Below, piece after piece: positions 31,617 through 39,468 of a stretch of 64,000 nucleotides of DNA (the stretch's first letter is position 1; each line of letters opens with the position of its first letter). The translations under genes were made by a program, and so were the position numbers. Source of the DNA: a virus. The notes under the pieces were generated by a model. That model was given only the letters and a program-made list of their open reading frames with translations, was not told the DNA's origin and ran no database searches. Location of the stretch: positions 1-64,000 of IMG/VR virus record IMGVR_UViG_3300020450_001021. The stretch is one strand, 5' to 3'.

Positions 31617-32003
31617 TTAGTTATTTATCGTGTCCGTAATGCTAAGGTTAGGTTCAGTAACCTCATCACCACCAAATACTGCCTTACCTTCTTCAGATGG
31701 TTTCATAGTTTGACCATATGCTTCCAGTACAGCAAGAATAGGTTCTACTATTGATACGACCCAATCTGGATTGACAGCAATCTCTTCATCTATAGTAAGA
31801 GGTTGCCATCGTTCAAGGAGAATCCTACCATTGTATATTTGATTTCTCTCAGGAACATCAGGTACTAGTTCTTTTTCGATCTTTACCTGATATGCATGAG
31901 TGAAGATGAATGCTTGTCTAGTTTTGGTTTCTTTTTCTTGAACCTCTTGGACATCAGCAATGATATCTTCACCTGATTTTAATTTAACAACTTTAATAGT
32001 CAT
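31617..32003 (-). CDS. small protein of a three-member paralogue group (128 aa)
   Basis: Starts MTIKVVKLKSGEDIIADVQE; the middle has RILLERWQPLTIDEEIAVNP and DWVVSIVEPILAVLEAYG. It is the third copy of the family at 30275 and 30531, separated from them by the nucleotidyltransferase gene. Function unknown. Confidence 0.75.
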   Translation of the reverse strand: MTIKVVKLKSGEDIIADVQEVQEKETKTRQAFIFTHAYQVKIEKELVPDVPERNQIYNGRILLERWQPLTIDEEIAVNPDWVVSIVEPILAVLEAYGQTMKPSEEGKAVFGGDEVTEPNLSITDTINN

Positions 32004-32027
32004 AATATAATGTTACAGACACTCTAT

Positions 32028-32459
32028 TTAGATGTAATCTTTTCGTTGATGATGCTCAGGTATTACCTTACCTAATTCAATAGTAAGTAATCCATCCTCT
32101 AAAGATACTGATCTAATTTCAGTATCATCAGCAAGTGTCCAAGATCTATTAAAATCTCTTTGTGCTAATCCTTGATGAAAATATTCATTATTTGTATCTT
32201 TATTTACTTTCTTTCCTTCTACGTATAGTTTACCATGTTCTGTATAAACATTAACTTCATCTTTTTTAAATCCTGCCAATGCTACTTCTAATCTAGATTC
32301 ATGATTGTTTAATTGAATAAGATTATATGGAGGGTAGTTGTTTGTAGTAGGAAATTGCCAGAAATTTTCTAAGTAATTATCGAATCCTATACTGTTCTTT
32401 GTAATCTTTTCCATTAATTCTGGAAGATCTGAAACAGTGTATCTTTGAATGTTAGACAT
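32028..32459 (-). CDS. hsp20: small heat shock protein (Hsp20 / alpha-crystallin)
   Basis: A 143-residue chaperone. The alpha-crystallin domain starts at PPYNLIQLNNHESRLEVALA and runs through EVNVYTEHGKLYVEGKKVN, FHQGLAQRDFNRSWTLADD and VSLEDGLLTIELGKVIPEH. Common in T4-like cyanophages, near gp43 or structural genes. A good ribosome binding site, AAGGAGAAT, precedes its ATG at 32459. Confidence 0.95.
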   Translation of the reverse strand: MSNIQRYTVSDLPELMEKITKNSIGFDNYLENFWQFPTTNNYPPYNLIQLNNHESRLEVALAGFKKDEVNVYTEHGKLYVEGKKVNKDTNNEYFHQGLAQRDFNRSWTLADDTEIRSVSLEDGLLTIELGKVIPEHHQRKDYI

Positions 32460-32594
32460 AATTCTCCTTTAAAAGCGAGTGTAACGTTTTGTGATCCCCG
32501 AAGGCAATCACTGTTATTTATTTGGGTGTCTATACTTTACCCGAACACTATGGGTGGTACTATCCGTATTAATACCTTTTTAATCCTTTTATGA

Positions 32595-32602
32595 TATAAA
32601 TA
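32595..32602 (+). promoter_or_regulatory. plus-strand late promoter motif TATAAATA
   Basis: A perfect late octamer on the plus strand, 21 nt before the ATG at 32624. It is the only plus-strand late motif I noted and serves the three-gene secreted/virion cluster. Confidence 0.75.
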
Positions 32603-32623
32603 AAACAAGAAACATTTGTTAAC

Positions 32624-33121
32624 ATGATCAAAAAAGTATTGTTACTTGGTATGTTTTTGATGATATCTCCTGCATCAGCAGAGATAGTACATAAAATGAG
32701 TTCTAGTGTACAATTGACAGTAGATTCAGCCGCAAGTCAGGCTACTCGCTTAGGATCAAGTTATACCGTTAGTGGAAATAATTTGAAAGTAAGTGATGGT
32801 GGATCTTTTGGTGGACTAGGAACGTTAACCTCAGGTACAGCAGTTGGTTATACACCGTCAGCTATGGAAGTAAACACTGTAGGCTCAGCATTTAGCTACT
32901 CGGAAACCTATATTGAAGGGGACGATGTAACTTCATCTTCTACCGTATCAGGAGGAGTCGTTGCTGCATTACCATTACTTGGTAGTACAACTACAACATC
33001 TGGAGGAGTAGCAGGTACACTAGCTGGTACTATCACATCTGCTGGTGTGACTACGATTACAGGTGGAGGAGCTGGTACATCAGCTACTGGACAATTTGTG
33101 TCTGAATTGACAATAAAATGA
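32624..33121 (+). CDS. secreted or virion protein, threonine/serine/glycine-rich (165 aa)
   Basis: A clear signal peptide, MIKKVLLLGMFLMISPASAE, precedes a beta-rich, low-charge sequence. The C-terminus is rich in SGGV/GAGT segments (TITGGGAGTSATGQFVSEL). Proteins of this type are typical structural or envelope-exposed proteins of T4-like cyanophages. First gene of the plus-strand cluster; stop 3 nt before the next ORF. Confidence 0.75.
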   Translation: MIKKVLLLGMFLMISPASAEIVHKMSSSVQLTVDSAASQATRLGSSYTVSGNNLKVSDGGSFGGLGTLTSGTAVGYTPSAMEVNTVGSAFSYSETYIEGDDVTSSSTVSGGVVAALPLLGSTTTTSGGVAGTLAGTITSAGVTTITGGGAGTSATGQFVSELTIK

Positions 33122-33124
33122 TAA

Positions 33125-33622
33125 ATGACTTTCTTGACAACTTGGCAGCACATCAATACCAAAAAATCAACCATGAGCAAGATGAAACTTGCTATGGTTG
33201 TGGTTGCGAGTGCCCTTGTGAATGTCCCGACTGTGATGTCTGTTCCTGTTGTGCCTAATTTTACACAAGGCAGTATGAATAGTCACACAGAGACCACCAG
33301 TACTATAACTGAGACGATAAATAGCATGGATTATTCGACAGGTTTTACCTATTCGATTTCTGGGCACGGTATCCAAGTTAAAGAAGATGGTGCATTGACA
33401 CCATCTGATACTACAAGTGCAACTAATACTATAAACGGTGTGAATTCACAATGGACAAATTTAGATTTGACAACAAAACCAGAAATACATTTATCTACAC
33501 CTGGAGGAAGTTTTTCCGTAGTAGAAAGTTATTCTGGAGCTGGGTTGAGGAACCATACAGTAATACAAAGAACAACAACTATAACAAGCGTAACAGACAC
33601 AACAAGTATATTTCAACAATAA
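33125..33622 (+). CDS. secreted or virion protein (165 aa as read)
   Basis: Signal-peptide-like sequence is SKMKLAMVVVASALVNVPTV, which starts at the ATG at 33173; the first ATG at 33125, 3 nt after the preceding stop, would add 16 residues ahead of it. The rest is threonine/serine-rich (HTETTSTITETINSMDYS, TSATNTINGVNSQWTNL). It overlaps the third plus-strand ORF. Related in style to the 32624 gene. Confidence 0.65.
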   Translation: MTFLTTWQHINTKKSTMSKMKLAMVVVASALVNVPTVMSVPVVPNFTQGSMNSHTETTSTITETINSMDYSTGFTYSISGHGIQVKEDGALTPSDTTSATNTINGVNSQWTNLDLTTKPEIHLSTPGGSFSVVESYSGAGLRNHTVIQRTTTITSVTDTTSIFQQ

Positions 33623-34452
33623 CAATATTAACAACAAGTTTGTGTGCTAATTCCATACCATTACGTGCAGAGACGGTGGGAGGAGTTAGTGCAACAGCAT
33701 CGCCAATAGCAAACAGTTCTGGAAGTGTCACAAACCAAGCTATACAGGTGCTTCAAGGACCGTATATAACTAATACTTATGGTGGTGGTATACAATGCCA
33801 AGGACCTACCATGAATGTAACACCGTTTGTAACAGGAGGAGTAACATTCAAAAAACCATTTGAACGATACTATGATGATCCCGTTTATAATGTGCATGAT
33901 GCTGATGATGACGGGCAGATTGACAATCCTGGTGAAATTTTATATTTTGTACCTACTAGAACTGGACAGACAGATAACTATAATTTATCGTTAGGTGTAT
34001 CTGCTACATGGTCTAAACCATTAGATCCAGAACTACAAGAACTATGTAAAAATGCTGCAAATATACAAATGGCAGCAGTTCAACAGAACACCGCCAATAA
34101 ACGCCTTGACTTTGAAATAGCCAGATTAAAAAATTGTGGAGAATTGATGAAAGCTGGTATAATTTTTAAACCAAATACTAAGTACGCCAAGGTATGTGAG
34201 GATGTTATGCTTACAAATCCTCCAGGTGTAGTAGCAGAGCACACACACGTATTATCTAACGTGGTTTCAAAGGAGGAAGACCTTTCTTCTTCCGATACTC
34301 ATTCATACGAACAAGATCACGAGAAGGACGTTGAGGGGTCTTCCCGACGCTGGTTTGAATTTTGGAAATCATCTTCTTCACAGCAGGTTTTACTACCCTC
34401 AAAATCAAATCAGCAAGGGGCTTCGCTAATAAAGCCGATGTCGCTGCCGTAG
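33451..34452 (+). CDS. secreted/virion protein with unclear start (333 aa as read)
   Basis: The mature part (GGVSATASPIANSSGSVTNQ, YITNTYGGGIQCQGPTMNVT, NKRLDFEIARLKNCGELMKA) matches a structural protein I know from T4-like cyanophages. It should begin with the signal peptide KYISTITILTTSLCANSIPL at 33604, but no ATG, GTG or TTG precedes that in frame between 33541 and 33640. The only ATG start (33451) lies deep inside the 33125 gene in another frame. ATT/ATA initiation or a frameshift are alternatives. The last 197 nt overlap a gene on the other strand. Confidence 0.7.
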   Translation: MDKFRFDNKTRNTFIYTWRKFFRSRKLFWSWVEEPYSNTKNNNYNKRNRHNKYISTITILTTSLCANSIPLRAETVGGVSATASPIANSSGSVTNQAIQVLQGPYITNTYGGGIQCQGPTMNVTPFVTGGVTFKKPFERYYDDPVYNVHDADDDGQIDNPGEILYFVPTRTGQTDNYNLSLGVSATWSKPLDPELQELCKNAANIQMAAVQQNTANKRLDFEIARLKNCGELMKAGIIFKPNTKYAKVCEDVMLTNPPGVVAEHTHVLSNVVSKEEDLSSSDTHSYEQDHEKDVEGSSRRWFEFWKSSSSQQVLLPSKSNQQGASLIKPMSLP

Positions 34453-35011
34453 CAGCTATTACTGCTGTAGTTGATGCTACCTGAGTGCTTGGTAGATACT
34501 GTTCAACTGGTGGTATGTCAGTATATAATGTCACACAAATTTTTGCTCCACCAGGATTTTGAGGATTAATTCTTAACTCATGTCCTGATACTTTTTCTTT
34601 TTGGTTTGTTGCTATATCTCCTACTCTTAATGCATTAGGTCCTGGACATGGTGGATCTCCCTCTACCTTAGGTGTCTCAGGAACTTTTGTTTCTGGTACT
34701 GATGGTGGTGCTACCACTGGTAATTGTTGACTCTGTGTTATTAACAGTTGCTCAGGTTCATAGTTCATAGCATTAAAACTAGGAACACCTGCATCACAAA
34801 ATGTTCTAACAGTGCTTGAGTCGTCTTTAATTATCTTATTATTTCTATCACTAAACTCATGTGCTTCTACACAACCAGGTACATTTACAATAGGTGTACC
34901 AATCTCTACAGTAACTGGTTGATATGGTACAAAAGCATGAGGAGTAGGGAACGTGTATACATTGACATCACGAACCCTAATATTGTTTATTCCTATCCCA
35001 CTAATAGGCAC
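34256..35011 (-). CDS. conserved virion-associated hypothetical protein (251 aa)
   Basis: A proline-rich protein, with FPTPHAFVPYQPVTVEIGTP, then PETKVPETPKVEGDPPCPG. The end has a hydrophobic segment, STTAVIAATAATSALLAKPL, and a basic tail, SRDLVRMNEYRKKKGLPPL. It starts at GTG overlapping the previous stop (TAGTG). From recollection comparable proteins are conserved in cyanophages. It converges on the plus-strand gene. Confidence 0.7.
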   Translation of the reverse strand: MPISGIGINNIRVRDVNVYTFPTPHAFVPYQPVTVEIGTPIVNVPGCVEAHEFSDRNNKIIKDDSSTVRTFCDAGVPSFNAMNYEPEQLLITQSQQLPVVAPPSVPETKVPETPKVEGDPPCPGPNALRVGDIATNQKEKVSGHELRINPQNPGGAKICVTLYTDIPPVEQYLPSTQVASTTAVIAATAATSALLAKPLADLILRVVKPAVKKMISKIQTSVGKTPQRPSRDLVRMNEYRKKKGLPPLKPR

Positions 35012-35220
35012 TAGAAAGAAGGAATTTCAAGACCCTTATCAGGTTCTATTGATGGTGATGGTAGTGATGGCATCACTCCACTTCCAATAGAACCCAGTGC
35101 TTTCTCTTTAATAGATTCTATGATTGCATCCTTACGTACATAAACGTAACCAGCAGTGCCAACAACGGTAAGAGATACAACAGCAGACGTAATAGCGAGT
35201 ACATTAATTAATTTTTGCAT
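35011..35220 (-). CDS. small membrane-anchored protein (69 aa)
   Basis: MQKLINVLAITSAVVSLTVV gives a membrane anchor, with a polar tail ending LPSPSIEPDKGLEIPSF. ATG at 35220; a TTG would extend it by 8. It sits between two other membrane-linked genes. Function unknown. Confidence 0.6.
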   Translation of the reverse strand: MQKLINVLAITSAVVSLTVVGTAGYVYVRKDAIIESIKEKALGSIGSGVMPSLPSPSIEPDKGLEIPSF

Positions 35221-35224
35221 GATT

Positions 35225-35620
35225 TTACTTTGAATCAGGGACAATTTTGACAGGACCTTGTTCGATCCTTATGGTTTGTGCAGGTGCAGTTTCAGATGCT
35301 TTAGCAATAAGAAACTCCATATCTTTTTTAGATATGTTAGCACTACTGTCTGCACCATTCTTTTTCTTACCTCCAGCGGACACACCAAAGGTAGCTAAAG
35401 TTCCTGTAAAAACTGAAGCTATGAAAGTTGGATCAATTCTCTCTCCTCTCTCGTAACCTGGTATTTTAACGTAGTTCAAAGTTAAAATTCCTGCGGACCA
35501 CACAAGGACTATCACTCTTATGAGTGTTGCTAGGTATTGAAGTTGCTCTTCTTTATCGTCAACTTTCTCTTTAATTTTACTAAAGAGACCTTTACTTTCC
35601 TCCTTCTTTATTTCTGCCAT
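35225..35620 (-). CDS. membrane protein (131 aa)
   Basis: Two hydrophobic segments, QYLATLIRVIVLVWSAGILT and PTFIASVFTGTLATFGVSAG, follow a charged N-terminus (MAEIKKEESKGLFSKIKEKV). The C-terminus is polar. A late octamer at 35640 lies 20 nt ahead of the ATG. Perhaps a holin-like or virion membrane protein; not recognised. Confidence 0.65.
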   Translation of the reverse strand: MAEIKKEESKGLFSKIKEKVDDKEEQLQYLATLIRVIVLVWSAGILTLNYVKIPGYERGERIDPTFIASVFTGTLATFGVSAGGKKKNGADSSANISKKDMEFLIAKASETAPAQTIRIEQGPVKIVPDSK

Positions 35621-35639
35621 GGTACATTAATATCTGTAT

Positions 35640-35647
35640 TATTTATA
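35640..35647 (-). promoter_or_regulatory. late promoter motif TATAAATA
   Basis: A perfect octamer on the minus strand at the end of regA, 20 nt ahead of the start at 35620, so the three membrane/virion genes downstream can be expressed late. Confidence 0.55.
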
Positions 35648-36074
35648 CAGTTGCTGTTGCTGTTTTCTTTTTACCTATATTATATTTTGATTCTAATTCC
35701 CATTCACCTTTCTCTTTATAGGCGAGGACTTTAATTTGATTTAATGGAGCAATATCTACAATTACATCATCTTTAACTAATGTAACTAAACCCCAATCTG
35801 ATAGTAACTGAGCAATCCTATTACGACGTTGAACATCATTCTGTGTCAGGTTTGCTGTCTTACCATCAAGAGCAAATAATTCTTTAAAATGTACTATGTA
35901 ATATCTACCTTGCTTGTGTAGTATATGACAAGATTGATATAATTTCTTTTCTTTGCGAGAAGCAACACCTATCCTAGATAATGTTTCTCTTACTTTTAGA
36001 AAGTCATCTGGTTGAGAAAGTTTCACCTCCACCATACTATCACGAGTCCACTGAACTTCAGCTACTTGGGACAT
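35643..36074 (-). CDS. regA: RegA translational repressor
   Basis: A 143-residue RNA-binding repressor of phage early mRNAs. The RegA core runs SQPDDFLKVRETLSRIGVAS, LYQSCHILHKQGRYYIVHFK and ELFALDGKTANLTQNDVQRR, with LLSDWGLVTLV. I chose the ATG at 36074 because GGAGG lies 6 nt ahead of it; a later ATG (36035) would match the T4 start. It follows gp62 as in T4. Confidence 0.93.
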   Translation of the reverse strand: MSQVAEVQWTRDSMVEVKLSQPDDFLKVRETLSRIGVASRKEKKLYQSCHILHKQGRYYIVHFKELFALDGKTANLTQNDVQRRNRIAQLLSDWGLVTLVKDDVIVDIAPLNQIKVLAYKEKGEWELESKYNIGKKKTATATV

Positions 36075-36465
36075 TTTTTCCTCCACGGTTTAATTTCGAT
36101 TTCAAGTGATCAAGTTGATCTTTATTTAGGATTTTAAGGATTGCTTGTGCTTTCTCAGTACTATAGTTATAGTAACTTTTGATTGTCTCCAGATCCTCTA
36201 ACTTCACTTTCTTCTCCCAAGGAGAAAAACGCTTTCTTTTCCTAACCGTATTTATATAAAAATCGTATTGAAGTTTGTTTGGAAGGTCATAATATATGTT
36301 CATCTCATTTGCCAGTAATACTGTATCATAATGAGATGCCATGCATTTAGTGATTACCCATGCAGGATATTCCTTTTCCCAACTGGGATCTTCACTATCT
36401 AATAGGTTTTGCTTTGTCTCGTTGATGCTCTTCAAATAGTCCGCTAAGGGATGCCTGTTGTTCAT
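36058..36465 (-). CDS. 62: clamp loader small subunit gp62
   Basis: A 135-residue subunit of the gp44/62 complex. Diagnostic segments: PLADYLKSINETKQNLLDSE, YPAWVITKCMASHYDTVLLA, NEMNIYYDLPNKLQYDFYIN and KRKRFSPWEKKVKLEDLETI. It overlaps the Dam gene by 71 nt and regA by 17 nt. In T4 gp62 directly follows gp44; here a block of about 3-4 kb of accessory genes separates them. Confidence 0.88.
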   Translation of the reverse strand: MNNRHPLADYLKSINETKQNLLDSEDPSWEKEYPAWVITKCMASHYDTVLLANEMNIYYDLPNKLQYDFYINTVRKRKRFSPWEKKVKLEDLETIKSYYNYSTEKAQAILKILNKDQLDHLKSKLNRGGKNVPSS

Positions 36466-37261
36466 AATTTAATAAGAGAAGTTCTTTACGTTTCTTTTGG
36501 TTTGCTGTATAATTTCCAGTTGATCTCATAGTATAGGTTAGATCCCAATCCTTCTGATACCAATTTGGAAATCTTTCTTTTATATACAAATCTGAATTAT
36601 ATGTTATCATGCATTTTTGTTCCGATGCACATGCTTGAGCAGTAAACCATTCATGATCAAATGATTTATGCATATCACCTTTATTACCATACAAGTTATC
36701 TTTAATTGCATATGGTGGATCTAGAAATACAAAATCGTCTTTACCATAAAGCATTTCTTCATAGGAATGGTTAGTAATTCTCCATCCTCTAATCAATTCA
36801 CCAAGAGCAGGTAGTTTATCTATGCCCCTAAAGGTAAAGTTCTGCCTAGATGCTTGCTTACTAAATGAACTATTAGCAGTTAGACCACTAAAAGAACATT
36901 TATTTGCCACATAGAAATTAAATCCTGATTCGTATATATCATTGTTTAATTTATCTTTAGCATTATCAAATGCTATTCTATGTGCATCGTCGCTTTCACC
37001 GAGTTCTGTCTTTAATTCCCTTAGATCATCACATAACTGCTGTCCATGGTCTCTGAGCGTCATCCAGAAGGCATACAGAGGGTAATAGAGATCGTTTACC
37101 CATATATCTGTATTAGGATAAGTTTGAGTGACATACAATGCCATAGAACCACCACCTAAAAATGGTTCTCTATATCTTTCTATCTTAGGTAAGTGCTTTG
37201 ACAAGAACTTAATTGCTCTTGATTTTCCACCAGGATATCTTAGAGGTGTAGTATACTTCAT
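36395..37261 (-). CDS. dam: DNA adenine methylase (Dam, D12 class)
   Basis: A 288-residue N6-adenine methyltransferase. The SAM-binding motif I is LRYPGGKSRAIKFLSKHLPK and REPFLGGGSMALYVTQ; catalytic motif IV is DFVFLDPPYAIKDNLYG. D12-class enzymes often methylate GATC, an expectation not shown here. ATG at 37261 overlaps the stop of the zinc-ribbon gene (ATGA), so the upstream ATG at 37270 is less likely. It lies between the clamp loader halves. Confidence 0.93.
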   Translation of the reverse strand: MKYTTPLRYPGGKSRAIKFLSKHLPKIERYREPFLGGGSMALYVTQTYPNTDIWVNDLYYPLYAFWMTLRDHGQQLCDDLRELKTELGESDDAHRIAFDNAKDKLNNDIYESGFNFYVANKCSFSGLTANSSFSKQASRQNFTFRGIDKLPALGELIRGWRITNHSYEEMLYGKDDFVFLDPPYAIKDNLYGNKGDMHKSFDHEWFTAQACASEQKCMITYNSDLYIKERFPNWYQKDWDLTYTMRSTGNYTANQKKRKELLLLNYEQQASLSGLFEEHQRDKAKPIR

Positions 37262-37419
37262 TGCCAACAACCTCGGTCTTGTTTTGGATAGTAAACTTCT
37301 ACATATGAATCACATCGAGGACAGTGTAGATTTGTCACAAAAGAATATTCCTCTGTAATATCTCTACAGTCATTGTCTCCACCCCAAATGAGTTCTGTAT
37401 CACAGTGCCAACATTTCAT
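37258..37419 (-). CDS. small zinc-ribbon protein (53 aa)
   Basis: Two CxxC knuckles, MKCWHCDTELIWGG and LHCPRCDSYVEVYYPK, in a 53-residue protein: a compact zinc ribbon. The stop overlaps the dam ATG. A DNA-, RNA- or protein-binding role is possible; no family named. Confidence 0.7.
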   Translation of the reverse strand: MKCWHCDTELIWGGDNDCRDITEEYSFVTNLHCPRCDSYVEVYYPKQDRGCWQ

Positions 37420-37655
37420 TGTAGTATAGGCATATTACTATAAGGACTTTCATCTCTTGGGATAAAAGATTCAGTAAGAGTTTCTACAAGTAAATTTATA
37501 TCAGCAGAGATAGCATCGTTTGTATCTGCCATCCTACGATAACCAGAACCAACATAGATCTGACCTACAAATACAGATACAGTTGCTGCACCCCAGAACA
37601 AATAATAAAATCTGGATTTTACTTGTGCTCTCAGTTTTTCACGTTTATTTGTCAT
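37416..37655 (-). CDS. small membrane protein (79 aa)
   Basis: A basic start (MTNKREKLRAQVKSRFYYLF), one helix (WGAATVSVFVGQIYVGSGY) and a polar tail. It overlaps both neighbours by 4 nt. Not recognised, though small helices of this kind are common in cyanophage genomes. Confidence 0.6.
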   Translation of the reverse strand: MTNKREKLRAQVKSRFYYLFWGAATVSVFVGQIYVGSGYRRMADTNDAISADINLLVETLTESFIPRDESPYSNMPILQ

Positions 37656-38284
37656 AATAAAAATTTTGATTTAGTTTTACTTGTTGATGCTAATGTGTTT
37701 ATTAACTCATCCCATTTATCTGCCTGTACATATGAAAAACCAATAGTGGTTCTTAATTTGTCAGTTGAATTATTAGGAGAAGCACCTCTGTGTTGCCAAT
37801 TAGAAGGAATTAAAACTCCTCTATTAGGTAGATATGAGTAACGATAATACTTATCATTATTATAACATATAAATTCTCCACCCCATTCTTGATTCCATTC
37901 CATATTGGTAAAAAGAACAAAAGTCCATACCCAATCTTGTATAAAATCTTTATGAAAGGTAGAGATTTGACCAAAGGTTTGACCATTTACATGAATCTTA
38001 CATAATCTAATATCTTTCTTGATATGCTTTTGTATCTTCATCTTAATGATAGTAGCAGCTTCTAAGAACTGTTGCTTATCATGTTCCCATTTCATTCCCC
38101 AACAAAGATTGTCTTTATATGTGACTCTACTTTTTTCAGGTCCTACCCACATAGTAGGTGGTTTACTGTCAAGAGAATATGATGAATTACATAGTGCCCA
38201 TTCACCATAATACATCTCATCATCTAATCCAAAGAAACAAGATAATGGAAGTACTTCATCATTATAATAAATTGGTACATTCAT
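37652..38284 (-). CDS. 2OG-Fe(II) oxygenase family protein
   Basis: A 210-residue oxygenase of the P4H-like group. The ligand motif is GQISTFHKDFIQDWVWTFVL (HxD), the distal His lies in GVLIPSNWQHRGASPNN, and the 2-oxoglutarate Arg in TDKLRTTIGFSYVQ. WGGEFICYNNDKYYRYSYLP lies between. It is the fourth such protein in the window. Substrate unknown. Confidence 0.85.
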   Translation of the reverse strand: MNVPIYYNDEVLPLSCFFGLDDEMYYGEWALCNSSYSLDSKPPTMWVGPEKSRVTYKDNLCWGMKWEHDKQQFLEAATIIKMKIQKHIKKDIRLCKIHVNGQTFGQISTFHKDFIQDWVWTFVLFTNMEWNQEWGGEFICYNNDKYYRYSYLPNRGVLIPSNWQHRGASPNNSTDKLRTTIGFSYVQADKWDELINTLASTSKTKSKFLL

Positions 38285-38463
38285 TTAGAAGATTTTCTAA
38301 ACCACGCTCTATACAAACCAAATGATGTTGATAATATTACTATTATCGCTATTGATACTGGTAATGTAATATGTGGGTCAGCATTAAAATGTGGAATAAT
38401 AGCATTACATTTTGTCCATGTACCAGGTAGTGTATACACTGGTGGACAAGATAAAAAGATCAT
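38281..38463 (-). CDS. hypothetical membrane protein (60 aa)
   Basis: A hydrophobic C-terminal helix, LPVSIAIIVILSTSFGLYRA, is preceded by MIFLSCPPVYTLPGTWTKCN. It may be a tail-anchored or small two-segment protein. Starts 6 nt after the 165-aa gene and overlaps the next by ATGA. Confidence 0.55.
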   Translation of the reverse strand: MIFLSCPPVYTLPGTWTKCNAIIPHFNADPHITLPVSIAIIVILSTSFGLYRAWFRKSSK

Positions 38464-38469
38464 AATTGA

Positions 38470-38967
38470 TTATACCCAATTTGGTTTTCTGGATTCGTCA
38501 CGAAGATAATTAGATGCAACCCAAGGTTTGCTGCCAATGTAATTCTTGTAAGCAGTAAAAGTGTCAATGCTTGTGTCATGTTTATACTTATCAGGCATTG
38601 CCCTAGTAAATGATGTAGGTGAAGGACAATCTGGAAAGATGATGTCAGCACATTCTATAGTATACTGACAACTATGTGTCTTACCATATCGGTGTGTGTA
38701 CTCTGCACATAAAGCAAGTCCGTGGTCAATTAACCAACGGAAGTTTGTCTGTGCCCAAATTGTACATGGGTGGTTACGAAATGCACCCTTATCTGTTTTG
38801 TATGGTGTGCCATCTACTTTAGGTAGAACACCAAAACCATGACCCCACTTTTCTGATGCTACAATAGATAACATTTGACATGTTTCTAATGGCATCTTGA
38901 CAATGTGTTTGTCGGGTAGAACCTGTGCAGATGCAACAGGGTCTGGATCAGTAACAAAAATATTCAT
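38470..38967 (-). CDS. conserved hypothetical protein (165 aa)
   Basis: A 165-residue soluble protein, starting NIFVTDPDPVASAQVLPDKH and continuing IVKMPLETCQMLSIVASEKW, then CTIWAQTNFRWLIDHGLALC. I recall this conserved protein in many T4-like phages, sometimes annotated as a pyrimidine-dimer glycosylase-like protein; I cannot confirm an active site. Several His, Cys and Asp residues are conserved in appearance. Confidence 0.75.
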   Translation of the reverse strand: MNIFVTDPDPVASAQVLPDKHIVKMPLETCQMLSIVASEKWGHGFGVLPKVDGTPYKTDKGAFRNHPCTIWAQTNFRWLIDHGLALCAEYTHRYGKTHSCQYTIECADIIFPDCPSPTSFTRAMPDKYKHDTSIDTFTAYKNYIGSKPWVASNYLRDESRKPNWV

Positions 38968-38978
38968 AAGAAATTACA

Positions 38979-39125
38979 TTATGTTTTAGGTGTAATTTGT
39001 CTACAAATTAAATAAGGAGAAACCATTTTGCATTGCAATGCTTTATCTTGTCGTAATGACACTATAATAATAGTTAGTTGAACTATTATTGTTATAGGAA
39101 TAGCATACTTGAATACTTTCTTCAT
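38979..39125 (-). CDS. small membrane protein (48 aa)
   Basis: One helix, FKYAIPITIIVQLTIIIVSL, then a polar tail with two Cys (DKALQCKMVSPYLICRQITP). A conventional ATG at 39125. Not recognised. Confidence 0.55.
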   Translation of the reverse strand: MKKVFKYAIPITIIVQLTIIIVSLRQDKALQCKMVSPYLICRQITPKT

Positions 39126-39146
39126 GGTATCATTCTAGCATCAATA

Positions 39147-39443
39147 CTATTCAAAGTCAATGCCAACTTCATCCTTTTGATCTCTATCTAAATCAGGAAG
39201 ATGTGGTTCTACCCAGTGTTCTTTATTGTCAATGCCAGCAGCATCTACATATCTCATGATGTGCTGATCTACTTGACGAAATATATCATGTAGATTTAAA
39301 TCCATGCGAATGTCATGTGCAATTTCTGCTACTTGCTTTTCATCTAAACAATGATCTGGATGCAGAAGATCACAACAAGGAATTCTTCTTTCAATCAACT
39401 CATTTAAGTTGATTCTAATTTCGTAATCTTGGTATACGGGCAT
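39147..39443 (-). CDS. hypothetical protein (98 aa)
   Basis: An acidic, His- and Cys-containing protein: YEIRINLNELIERRIPCCDL, LHPDHCLDEKQVAEIAHDIR. The C-terminus is LPDLDRDQKDEVGIDFE. No domain recognised; the CC...HxxHC pattern may bind metal. Confidence 0.6.
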   Translation of the reverse strand: MPVYQDYEIRINLNELIERRIPCCDLLHPDHCLDEKQVAEIAHDIRMDLNLHDIFRQVDQHIMRYVDAAGIDNKEHWVEPHLPDLDRDQKDEVGIDFE

Positions 39444-39468
39444 AATAATAAGAAACTTATTTTATATA

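Noticed and set aside
32490-32512. GTGAT/ATCAC hairpin between hsp20 and the plus-strand cluster
   Set aside because: It lies upstream of both divergent genes, so it cannot terminate either; the stem has mismatches and no T run.
36246-36253. TATAAATA motif in the gp62 coding region
   Set aside because: Inside codons of a conserved segment and without a suitable gene start nearby; probably chance.
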